64,000 nt of DNA from Cyanophora paradoxa (Eukaryota; Glaucocystophyceae; Cyanophorales; Cyanophoraceae): the NCBI GenBank assembly GCA_004431415.1, contig QPMI01000044.1, positions 124,001 to 188,000 of the forward strand, in the 5' to 3' direction. Position numbers and translations under genes: made by a program. The notes under the pieces are model-generated. The model saw only the letters and a program-made list of their open reading frames with translations. It did not search any database and had not been told where the DNA came from. Shown one piece after another: positions 36,201-46,750 of this stretch (positions are counted from its first letter, which is position 1; the number at the start of each line of letters is the position of its first letter).

Positions 36201-39200
36201 GGCGTCGCGAAGCCGCAGCTTCAGGCGGCGCGTCGTGACCACCGTGTAGGCCGCGAAGCCCGCCCCCTCCTCATCCGCGGCCATGGGCGAGTAGGCCTCC
36301 GGCCTGCGCCACCCTCGCGATCAGCGTCCCGAGCGGCCCGTTCCCCGCAAGAAACTCACCGGCTCCTTCCGCGGTTCATGAGAACGAAGGTCGTTCCCGC
36401 CGCGTCGGGCGCCGGGCCGCCGCCGCCCTTCTCCTCCGCATGCGCCGCCGGCGCGGGTGCCGGTGCCCCGCCATTCTCCAAGCTCGCTCGTGGCGGCTGG
36501 GGGCGGCCGACGGCTTCGAATCCAAGGCCGTGACCAGTGGCCACTGACGGCGCCGGCTGGGCGGCCGGAGCCGGCGACTCGGACGGCGCCGCCGATCCCT
36601 CGCACTGCGGCGCTGCTGCGGTGCACGAGCGGACGAGGATGCGGCCGTGGACGCGGGGCGACCCCCGCGCCTTCACTCGCAATTCGAAGAGCCGCCCTTC
36701 GTGCAGGTGCTGTCGGCGGCCCCTCCGCGTGAGGCGCGCGCCGCAGGCCATGGTCGGCGCGGCGGGGCGCGCGGCGGACCGAGGAGGCACGAATGGCGAA
36801 GCTCTCGCGGGAGAGGCCGGTTTCGTCGAGGGTGAGGTGGCAGGCGCGGCAGCGGCTGCCCTCGCGATCGCCAGCCCCCTCGAAGAAGACTAGCGGCAGA
36901 TCCGCCGGGTCGCCCGTCCCCGCCGGCCCCGACGCGTGCTGCACCGGCGCCCCGCCCACTGCGCCCGGCCCCGCGTCAGCCCGCGCAGCGCAGCGCGGAG
37001 TGGGGCGGGGTAGGGACGAGCCCTCGTATCGGAGCGAAACGGTGAGGATCCGGCCGGCCCAGAGGCCCGCGGCTTCTGAGGCGTCGCGCAGCTGCAGCTT
37101 GAAGCGGCGCGTAGTGATCGCGGTGTATGCGGCGAATCCCGGCCCCTCCTCGTCCGCCGCCAGAGGAGAGTACGCCGCTTTGAAGTGCGGCATCAGTATT
37201 CTTCTCATGAGAATAAAGGTCGTTTCCGCCGCGCCAGACCGTGGGCCCGCGTCCCCCTCCTTCGAAGGGGGCGGCAGAGGGGCCGCACGCGCGTCTGCTG
37301 GAAGAGGGGGTGAAAAATGCGCCGAGGGGCTTATGCGGGCACGGGATGGCTCTCACCGGACAAAGCAGCGGCTGAAGCGGGCGCCAGGGTGGCGGCAGAA
37401 GGAACAGGACGCGTCTGCTGAGCGGACGCTGCTGGAACGGTCGGGGCGGGGCCGGCATCGGCACTGACCGGCCGGCTGCGCATGCAACAGGAAGGCGATA
37501 ATGGGGACGCGGTGAGGGCGGAGAGGGACGGCGCTGGACGGTCGGGGCACGAAGCCGAAGGAGGGAGCCAGGACGGGGATGGGCGACGGCTCCGGTCGAC
37601 GCTGGCCAACTCCGGCCACGGGCCCTCGGGCAGCCCCGCATCGAGGCTCCAAGAAAGTGCGGGAGGGGAGGCGGCGGGCGAGGCGGAGGAGGCCGCAGCT
37701 TCGTACGAGGAGGAGGCGGGGGCGGGCAGACGGAGCGTGGCGCCGCCGGTCGATCGCAAGGAGGGCGCCGCCGGTCGATTGCGAGGAGCGCGCGGGGCGG
37801 GGCCGGCGCCGGCGCTGAGAGTGAGAGGCGGGCCGAGGCTAGCGGCCGGGGCCTGCGTGGGACTGGAGGGCGCTGCAGCTTCTTGCCCCGTGAGAGGAGC
37901 GACGCTGAGTGGTACGCGGGGTGGCTGGCTCGGGGAAGGGGGCTCCGCCGCGGAGCCGCCGCGGTCGACGGCACGGGCCGCGGCCTCCGTTCCTCCGGAG
38001 GGCTCGCGGCCCGCTGGTGGGCCGGGGCCCGGGCTCCGCGGCGACTGAACGATCGGGGGCGGCGGAGAGGTCGATCGCGCGCCTTTCGGGGGTTCCGTCA
38101 GGAGCGGCAAAGTCAAAGGACGAGCAAACGCTCACCCGCCGCGAAGTCGGGCGCGGACGTCGACGTCGGGTGGGCGGTGGCGGCGGGCGGCGCCTTGGCC
38201 GCTGCCGGCGGCAGGGCGGCTGCCCCCGCTCCCGGCGGCCCGGCTGCCTTGACTGACGAGCGCCTAGGCCTGCGGCGGGGCGGCCGCGTGGATGAGAGCT
38301 CTTCGTCCATCTCCTCTTCCGCTACCGGCGGCGGCGCCGCCGCCGCCGCGGGCCGCTGGTGTACCCGTCTGGGCGCTGATAGTTTCAATCCCCCGAGCCT
38401 CCCGATCGCAAATCGTCGGGGATCCGGGGGCGCCGGCGCCCCCCGCGGCGCCTCTCCTCCTCCTCCTCCTCCGCCGCCCCGGTCGCCCTCCGACTCCCCG
38501 CCGCTCCCGCCCGGAGGCGGCGCCTCCGCCGCGCGCCTCCGCTTCGTTCCCAGTCCGGCCCGGCCCGCCGGCGGTGCCCCCAGAGCCGCCGCCACCACCG
38601 AGATATACGCCCTCGCGGCCGCAGAGGTGCGCCGACGCTCCCGCACGAACGGCTGGCTGCTGGCGGCTGGCGACGCCTCGGCGGCTTCGGGGGGCAAGGC
38701 TCGGAGGGGCCGTCGGGGGGCGGCGCGGGGAAGGGGTACGGGCGAGGCCCGCAACTCTCCCGCGCGCCGCGGCGCCCTGTGCGACTGCACAGGAGCGGAG
38801 GCGTCAGACCGGCTCGGCGACCTGTGAGGGAACCGGGGTCAGAGATCGGAGGGCGCGCGTAAACGTGTTTGGGAGGGGTATCGGACTTCTCGTAAACGTC
38901 GTACTCCTTCAGGAAGAACTCGATGCGCCTGTAGCCCTCCTCGCTCCGGGCCTCGGGGCCGTCGCGATCCGTGTACCCCACCCGCTCGCCCGCGCTCGGC
39001 CCGAACAGCGCGCCCCACCAGCGCTCCGACTCGTAGCCTGCCCCGCGGCGGCGTGAGGGGCGCGAGGGAAGGGCGGGAGGCGACGTACGGGATCGAGCTT
39101 CAGGGACGATCAAGGGGGCTCCCGGCCCGCAGCATATGAGGTTGAGCCGATCGAGGTTCCGAGCCGCCTTCTCCTTGGAGTCCGCTAGCGGCGTGCTATA

Positions 39201-39392
39201 CTGCGGGATGGGAAGATAGCCAGTCAGAGGCGGTGGAGACGGATCCGGGGAGGGGATGTGTGAGAGAGAAGAGAGACCTTCTTGTTAGAGCTCCACAAAA
39301 AGTGCGATCGCCAGCGTGGCGCGGCGCTAAGTCGCCTCTTGTCTACGTACAAGAACACCCCGGGGTAACGGGAAGCCCGGGACTCGCGCCCC

Positions 39393-39433
<41 letters not shown>

Positions 39434-40096
39434 ACCACCACCACCGCCGCCGCCGCCGCCGCCGACGCCGCCGCCGCTGCTGCTGCTGCTTCCGCCATCG
39501 CCGCTGCCGCCACCGCCACTGCTAGTGTTGCCGCCACCGCCGCCGCAGTCCAGACCGCCGCTGCCAGAGGGGTCTCGAGTCGCGGGCCCCGCCGGTACGC
39601 ACTCGAACTCTGCCGCGCCGCCGCGGCCGTTTCCGCAGCTGCTACTGCTGCTGCCGCCGCCGCTGCTAACGCCGAATGGCCCTTCAGTTGCGGGCCCCGC
39701 CGGCGTGCGATCGAATCCAGCCGCGCCGCTACCGCCGCAGGTGCTGGAGGGCGGCTCGAGTCCGCCGATCGCGTCCTCATCCGCCCCCACGTAGTCTACT
39801 AGAATGTCGACGTCCTCCCCCTCTGACCACAAGGCCTCCGGGTGCTCAGGATCGGGGGCCCCGCTGTCCGGGATATCGATGGATGCAAAGCTCGAGGCGC
39901 CAGCTGCAGCGATCGGCCCGCTCCGCTGCCCCAGCGCCATTGGCGCCACATCTCCCGGTCCTGCGTCGACAAAGATGAGTCGGGGCGATGAAAACACACA
40001 CGAGCTCATGAGGCGTGCACGTGGCGAGCGAGGCGAGGGGCGCGACGAAAGCGGCAGCGCACCGCGTTCGGTTCGTCGAAGCTTGGATGACCGCAT
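33226..40096 (-). CDS. AP2-like multidomain protein with two beta-rich domains, family member F4
   Basis: The ATG at 40096 opens MRSSKLRRTERGALP, then EALWSEGEDVDIL, a long Gly/Ser linker (GGC repeats, about 39380-39680), and the AP2-like block SRYPGVFLYVDKRR ... APRWRSHFLWSSN, all in one frame. After an intron come ADSKEKAARNLDRLNLIC, a 51-nt in-frame intron (39038-39088), and YESERWWGALFGPSAG. Linkers include FVRERRRTSAAARAYIS and a GTKRRRAAE nuclear signal. Two beta-rich domains follow in tandem (about 37160-36620 and 36280-35740), each with FKLQLRD-like and LSRESFAIRASS blocks, an intron, then HEGRLFELRV or HEGRRFELHV. A Pro/Ala/Leu-rich linker leads to WQNWLRELVLVYLRAG and AALWASMGPAVLGIG (about 34300), SARDVLRELLSNPIF (about 33870), DLRDKRPPGMS (about 33695), and GGPTGVLALGRAAP with VVAVRALLFN, with the stop at 33226. 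It is divergent from F5. Internal exon limits are partly unresolved. Confidence 0.65.
35700..37210 (-). repeat. Tandem duplication of the beta-rich domain exons in F4
   Basis: The two halves (about 37210-36500 and 36350-35700) are similar in DNA as well as protein, including the intron between SFAIRASS and HEGRxFEL. The same domain occurs once in F1 and once in F3. The high DNA similarity inside F4 suggests the duplication is younger than the split between F4 and F1. Confidence 0.75.
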
Positions 40097-40757
40097 AGGC
40101 ACGCGAGGACTCGAGGACTCGGCGTGCGCTCGGTGTACGGCTCCTTGTTCCGAAGCGGGAAACGAACGCACCAGGCTGCATCTGCCGCCGAGCGCCCCAG
40201 CCGTGCCTCTTTGCGCCGCTGACGCCGCTGGAGTGCCCGCCGGCCTCTGTCGAACGGTGAACCTGCAAGAGGGGTACGCGAGCGGTTACCCGCAGCCGGC
40301 CGGCTTCGCACTAGCAGAGCGCGCGCCTCCCCCAGGCGCTTCGGAGCGCGCAAAGCACCTACCAGGACAGAACCCGCAAGTCAAACCCACGTTCGCTCGG
40401 CGCGAGCACGTGCCGCGTTGGGCACCGGCGTCGCTGTCAGCGGTCTCGCATCCCATCTGCGCCACCTTAAGGCGCTGGATGACTTCCATTGGCCCAACAG
40501 CGCCAGCACCGCTCATTCGATCCGCATTCATTGGATCTCTTTCTTCTCGAGCAGTCTCGTCGGCTGCGGCATGACAGACTCTGCAAGAGCAGCTGCGAAT
40601 CGTTAGCCAGGACATCATGCGTCAGCTGGCGGCGAGGCGAGCCCGCAGCGCTCTACGGACGCTGCAGTCTCGATTGGGCTGAAGTCCAGGGGTCGTTTCC
40701 CGTTTTGGAACGAGCGTCCGAGCGCACGCTTTGATGGAAGAGTCCTCGCCGACGCCG
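40097..40757. promoter_or_regulatory. Divergent promoter between F4 and F5
   Basis: The two start codons are 661 bp apart and point away from each other. Positions 40258-40470 match 14451-14660 upstream of F2. Positions 40165-40275 match 30910-31045 upstream of F3. This stretch therefore carries both half-promoters seen separately at the other family members. No core promoter motif was assigned with confidence. Confidence 0.6.
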
Positions 40758-42380
40758 ATGCGGCCGGCCAAGCTTCAACGAGCCGAACGCGGTGCGCTGC
40801 CGCCGCGCGCCTCGCCTCGCCTCCCACCGCATGCTCGTGCGCATTCCTCATCTCTGTCGGCGTAGGACCGGGAGGTTTGGCGGAAACGGCGCGGGAGCAG
40901 CAGATCGGGCCGATCGCTGGCGCTTCCATCTTGGACACCGGGGCCCCCGACCCTGAGCGCCCGGAGGCCTTGTGGTCAGAAGGAGAGGACGTAGACATTC
41001 TAGGGGACGACGAGGAGCCGGATGAGGAGGCGAGCGGCGGGTTCGAGCCACTCTCCAGCAGCAGCGGCGGCTGCAGCCGCAGCGCCGCGGCGGAGCCCGC
41101 GACTGGAGGCTCGTCCGGCGGCGGCAGCAGCGGCGGCGGCGGAGGCGGCGGCGGCGGCGGCGGCGGCGCGGGTTGCGAGCCCCCGGCGTGCCGTCGGTCC
41201 CGGTACCCCGGGGTGAGCCTTTACGTGGATGAGAGGCGACCGGGCGCCGAGCCGCGATGGCGGTCCAACTTCTGCTGGAGCCGAAAGTTCAAACCGCACT
41301 TGTCGGCGCGCCCGTTCCCGGCCCCGCCCCCGTCCCTTCGCGCGGCCTCTGACGGATCCACTTCTCTTCACGCAGCTGAGCACGCCGCTAGCGGACTCGG
41401 AGGATAAGGCGGCCCGGAACCTCGACCGGCTCAACCTCATCTGCTTGGGGCCGGGTGCCTGCCGGCTCGTCCCCGAAGCCTGTGCGCCGGCCCCTCCCTT
41501 CCCAGCTAGCCCGCGCCGCTCACGCCGCCCCGGGGCAGGCTACGAGTCGGAGCGCTGGTGGGGCGCGCTGTACGGGCCGAGCGCGAGCGAGCGGGTGGGG
41601 TACACGGATCCCGACGGCCCCACGGCCCGGAGCGCGGAAGGGTACAAGCGCTTCAAGAGCTTTTTGAAGAAGTATAGCGTCCTTCAGAGGTTCGTTAGCC
41701 TACCCCTGCTAACTCCTGCTACCCCCCCTTCCCCCCCCCGCTTCCCCCGCCGACTCCCCTCCCACTCCCCCCGCTACTCCCTCCCCCTCCCCCCCAACCC
41801 CTCCGCACCCCCCCCCACCCCCCCGCCCCCCCCACCCCACCCCAACCACTACCCAACCACTACCCCCCTCCCCCCCAGCCCCCGCTACCCCCCCCCCCCC
41901 CCCCACACACTACTCCCTCCCCCTCCCCACCCGGGCCCTTGCCAGTTCCCAGAGCCTTGACGACCTGTATCCCCGCAGGTTGCCCAACGCCTCCGTCCCG
42001 ACGGTGATCCGAAGGCCGCCGCAGCCGTGGCCGGCCGAGGAACCTGCGGCCCGAGTCCGACCGGAGGCGAAGCGAAGCGGCGGCGCGCGGCGGAGGCGGC
42101 GCCTCCGGCGGGAGCGGCGGCGGCGGCGGCGCAGCGGGCGGCGGTAGCGGCGCAGAGGCCCCGCGGGAGGCGCCGCCGGCGCCGTCGGTGGTGGTGGCAG
42201 CCGGAGGCTCGGCCGCGGCGGAGGCGCCACGGGCCTTGCCCGTACCCCTCCCCGCGCCGCCCCCGACCGCCCCTCCAAGCCTCGGCCCCCGCAGCCGCCA
42301 AGCCGCCGCCGGCCCACAGCCTCCAGACGTTCGTCTTCGTACCCCGGCGCGCCTCGACGGCCGCGAGGGTGCGCATCGCC

Positions 42381-42420
<40 letters not shown>

Positions 42421-45400
42421 ACCGGGCCGGAGGCGAAGCAAAGCGGAGACGCTCGGAGGGCGGCGGAGAGGCGCCCGGGCGCACACAGGAGCGGACGGGC
42501 GGCCAGGAGCCCTCGCCCGTCGAGGAGGAGGAGGCGGCGGCGGCCGGGAGCGGCGCGAGCGGCGAGGAGGATGACGACGAGGAAGAGATCCGCTCTCCGC
42601 GGCCGCCCCGCCGCAGGCGCCGCGTCGTCAAGGACGATGAGGACGAGGGGGGCGGCGAGGCGGCGGTGCGCGGCGCCTGCCCGACGGAGGCCGGCGACCC
42701 GCGACAGGCCCCGTCGCTTCCGCCCTCCGGTGCCCCTCCGCTGCGCTCTCTCGCGCGCGCTCGCCCCTCCTTTCGGTCGCATCTGACCGGCGTTTTTGTT
42801 CCCGCGCAGGGATCGAACCGGGGACGGCGCCGGCGGGGGCGGAGATTAAGGCGGAGCCGCGGCCCGCGTCTCCCGCCTGGACCTGGTTGAACGTTCCGCC
42901 GTTCGCACTCGCCGGCTCTGCTGATCCGTTCACATCCGAACTCGCGGCGGGTGAGGTTCCCGCGCGCCCTCTGCCTTGTCGCCCTTCGCCTCTGCTGACA
43001 GGGTCCCACCAGACGCGCGAACGGCCCCTCCGCCGCATCCGATCGCGAAGGCGCCGCGGAGCCCCAGCCCATCGGCGGGTCGCGAGCCCTCCGCAGTTGC
43101 GGCCGGCGACAGCGACCGCCGCAGCTACGCAGCAGAGCCTCTTCTTCTGAGTGGGCGGCCGCCCTGCATTGCCCTTACCATAAAGCGAGAATCTGCAGCG
43201 GCAGCGCCCGCCAATCCTTCCCAGCGGGACCCGGCCGCTAGCCTCTGCAGCTGCCCGCCTTCAACGTTTGGCCCGCCCTCGGCCTCTGAGCAAGCCGATC
43301 CCCAGCGGGGACCGGCTGCCAGCCTTGGAGAAGCTCCGCCCGGCGAGCGGCAGGAGAGTTCCGATCCCGGCTCTGCTCCGCCCGCTGCGGCAGAGCTCGG
43401 CCCGCTCCGTCTCGCCCCGGCGGGCGCCGTCCCCAAACCTGACCCCGCCCCCGCCCCCGCCTCCTTCTCCTCCTTGTCGTCCTCCAAGGCATCCGCCCCT
43501 CCCTCGCCTCCCTTCGGCCTCGCGGCAGCAGCAGTAGCCGCAGCAGCGGCGCCGGCGGCGCCGGCGGGGCACGCGCCATCGCTCTGCGCCACTCGGCTGT
43601 CCCCGCAGGCGTGCTCGGAGGACCACGGGGCGTCCGTGCCCGCCCTGAAGGCGGCGGCGGCGCCCGGACCTGTCGGCGGCAGCGCGTGCGCGGCGGCGCC
43701 GGCCGTGCAGGGCGACTTCTTCGCCCTGCACGCGCTGGGGGCAGCAGTGGTGGCGCCCGCTCCTGTCACGATCGGCGGCGGCGCGTGTGCGGCGGCGCCC
43801 GCCGTGCGAGGCGACTCCTCGCCCTCCGACGCCGCCACGGCCTCCCCTCCGTCCTGGCTCCCCCCTCTGCCGGCTTGGACCAGAACCGTCAGCAAAGGCC
43901 TAGGGCCCGCTGGCGGCGCGGCCGACGACGTGGGGCCGGCGGTCCCTCCCCCAGTCCCCTCCAACTCCACTGGCCTCCCAGGAGCCCGACCAGCAGCAGC
44001 CGATCGCGAGGCCCCCCGCACTTCTTCCCCCCCCGGTCGGCCTCCCGTACCCGCCCTCTCCGCGACTTTTTGCTAAGTTTTGCTGATTGGGGTTTTCGTC
44101 CACAGCGATGCCGGGCCAGCGGCGTTCGCGGTCGGAGTCGCCGGCGGCGGCGGCCGCGACGCCACCCGCGGCCGCTGGCACGGCCGGGCCCACACGTGGC
44201 GATCGCGAGGCATCCGCGGCGCCGGCGCCTGTCACCGTTCAAGGCGCCGTCAACCCCTCGAGGTCCCATCTCAGCCCCGATGCCGGTCGGTCTCCCGCGC
44301 CCGCCCCCCTTGGACGTGATTGCTTTGCTGATCAGGCCTTCGTCATCAGGAGAGAGGGCGACGTGCCTGGAGCCGCTGGCGGGCACGGGGGCGGGAGAAG
44401 CGCCAGCGTCCGGCGAGGCCTCTCTCAACAATGGCGGCGTGGCGCCTCTGCGATCGGCTCCCCCACCGCCCAGCGCCGGCACCGGCGTGTCTCCGAGCCT
44501 GCCGCCCGGCGCGCCCTCGCATCGAGCGGAGCCGCAGCAGCCGGGTCCTCGACCGTCCGGCGCCGGCGCTTCAGTTCCGACTCCGCCGCCGCGGCCGCCG
44601 CCGCTGTCGCTGCCCATGCAACGCGGGCTTGTCGCGAGCTCAAGCTCCAGCGGCAGTACGGGCGCGGCCTCGCAGCTGAACCCGGCGCCTCGAACCGTCC
44701 AAGCCGAGACTATGGGCCTGAAGCTCCCGAGGCAGCTTCCCCCCCACGCGGCGGTGCCCTCAGGCGATCCAGCGCAGCCTGCCCGCGGGCCGCTGGCTCC
44801 GCCTCAGGGTCCGGCAGTGCAGCCCGGGGCTCAGCCGGCGGCTCCGGTGTGGGGGCCTCAGCCGCAGCACGCAGCGCTGCCGACGGCTCCGGCCTGGAAG
44901 CCTCAACCACTCCCCGCGGCGCCGCCGACGGCTCCGGCGCGGGGGCCTCAGCCGCAGTCCGCATTTCAGCCGACGGCTCCGGCCTGGAAGATTCAGCTAT
45001 TACCCGCGGCGCCGCTGACAGCTCCGGCGCCGGGGCCTCAGCCCCAACCCGCAGCTCAGCCGGCGGCTCCGGTGTGGGGGCCTCAGCCGCAGCCCGCAGC
45101 GCCGCCGACGGCTCCGGCCTGGAAGCCTCAGCCACTCCCCGCGGCGCCGCCGACGGCTCCGGCGCGGGGGCCTCAGCCGCAGTCCGCGGTTCAGCCGACG
45201 GCTCCGGCGCCCGGGCCTCAGCCACAACCCGCGATTCTGACGACGGCTCCGGCGCCCGGGCCTCAGCCTCAGCCCGCGGTTGTGCTGACGGCTCCGGCGC
45301 CGGGGCCTCAGCCTCAACCCACGGTTCTGACGACGGCTCCGGCGCCCGGGCCTCAGCCTCAGCCCGCGGTTGTGCCGACGGCTCCGGCGCCGGGGCCTCA

Positions 45401-46750
45401 GCCTCAGCCCGCGGTTCGGCCGACAGCTCCGGCGCCGGGGCCTCAGCCGGTGCAGCCTAGCTCGAGCTTTAGCCTTGGGTCGCATGGCCCGCTGCAAGCC
45501 GCCGTGCTGGACCCTGCGGAATGGCAGAACCGGCTGCGCGAGCTTGTGCTTGCTCACCTGGGGGCTGGAGCCACGGCTCCGCCGGAGACGTTCCTGGCGC
45601 TGCAGCTCTCGCCCGCGGAGGCGGCGAGCGCGTTTGCTGCGCTGGTCAGGGGGCAGCAGCAGGACGCGCAGCAGCAGGACGCGCGCGGGGTCCGTCTCTA
45701 CGTCGCGGCCCTTTGGGCCAGCATGGGCCCCGAGGTGCTGGGCATCGGCCGGCCGAGGCCGCCCCGCTCCTCGCAAGACGCCGGGGCGTGGTCAGACGAT
45801 CGCGAGATGCTGCGGCCGGGATGCCCCCTCGATCCGGATCTCGAGCTCCTGATCACGTGCGCCTCACGTTTAGTCGAAGTTCGAGTTCTTGTGCCATCCG
45901 ATGATCGTAGCTGACTCGCGGCTTGGCCCTTTCTTTAGTGGTGACCGGGAATTCTTCTTTGCGACGGTCCAGAGCCTGCGCCCGCTCCCGGGCCTGTCCC
46001 CCGCACTGGAGCGGGCCGTCGTTCTTCAGGTCTCGAGTATCTACAAGCACAGCCCCGCCGGTGCGCCGTGCCCCCTTCACAGTTATTCCGCGCTTAGCTC
46101 TGCCCGCGGCCGGCGCAGCGTCGGCGCGCGACGTGCTTCGGGAGGTTCTGCGTAACCAGATCTTCGCTCACGTTGCTCGCCTCCCGAATGCCGAGCAGTT
46201 CATTGACGCGCTGCTGCGGGTGCGCTTTATATGTTTCAAGTGGTTTAACCTGCGCATGCTGGCGCCGGAGCCGGCTCTGGCTTCCGGTGCTCGATAATAA
46301 TTCAGATTCGATTAGTTCAATGCATACTTATGCGTTTTTCTAGAGTCTGTTGCATTCGTACATATTTTTGACAACAGCCACCCGCTCCGCGCCTACCGGA
46401 TACTGGGATGCTGACTGCAGGAGTCAATGCATATATACTTAAGAATTTGCAAATTTGCAGCGATCCGCATCATTATCCTCTGCTGATCATGCGCCTTCGA
46501 TGCAGGATCTGAGATCAGTCCTGCCCCCGGGTACAACCCGCGAACGACTTGAGCTGAGACTGCTCATCGAGGGCCTGGTGCGCTTCGAATCCCGGGCGCG
46601 CCCCTTTCCGCTCCAGGACTCGAGCTGGCGTGGCAGGGAGGTCCCGCGGGCGTCCTGGCGCTCCGGGACTCCGCGCCGGCGCTGCTGAAGCAAGTGCTCA
46701 GCTTCGTGTTCACCATCCGCGCCCTCCGCTTCAGCTCGCCTTCAGGATGA
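40758..46750 (+). CDS. AP2-like multidomain protein with Pro/Gln repeats, family member F5
   Basis: The ATG at 40758 opens MRPAKLQRAERGALPPR. A stop appears at 40864 unless a 29-nt GT-AG segment (40838-40866) is removed; removal joins it to LAETAREQQIG and EALWSEGEDVDIL. Next come the AP2-like block SRYPGVSLYVDERR ... PRWRSNFCW, an intron, ADSEDKAARNLDRLNLICLG, a 57-nt in-frame intron (41482-41538), and YESERWWGALYGPSAS with FKSFLKKYSV. A pyrimidine-rich intron (41690-41940) follows. Further on are FVFVPRRAST, EAKRRRSEGG, PRPPRRRRRVVKDDEDE (42595-42650), EIKAEPRPASPAWTWLNV (about 42840-42895) and TIKRESAAAAP. The 15-residue repeats at 44790-45450 precede WQNRLRELVLAHLG, AALWASMGPEVLGIG, SARDVLREVLRNQIF (about 46115), RSVLPPGTTRERLELR (about 46510), and GGPAGVLALRDSAP with VFTIRALRF, with the stop at 46750. 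No beta-rich domain was seen. Confidence 0.6.
41690..41940 (+). repeat. Homopyrimidine (C-rich) tract of about 240 bp in an F5 intron
   Basis: The plus strand is almost purely C with scattered T and A, in CCCCACCC and CTACCCCC patterns; the opposite strand is G-rich. It lies directly after the FKSFLKKYSV exon and is probably intronic. The G-rich strand could form G-quadruplex or triplex structures. Confidence 0.8.
44790..45450 (+). repeat. 45-bp coding tandem repeat in F5 (15-residue Pro/Gln repeat), about 14 units
   Basis: Units encode variants of PTAPAPGPQPQPAVQ, some with AWKPQPLPAAPPTAP in place of the canonical form. Larger two-unit periods are visible (a GVWGPQPQPA unit recurs near 44850 and 45075), so the array also duplicated in blocks. 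The repeat is shared with F3. Confidence 0.85.

Noticed and set aside
46455-46688. Independent small gene with PPGTTRERLELR
   Set aside because: It matches the third C-terminal block of the AP2-like family and belongs to F5.
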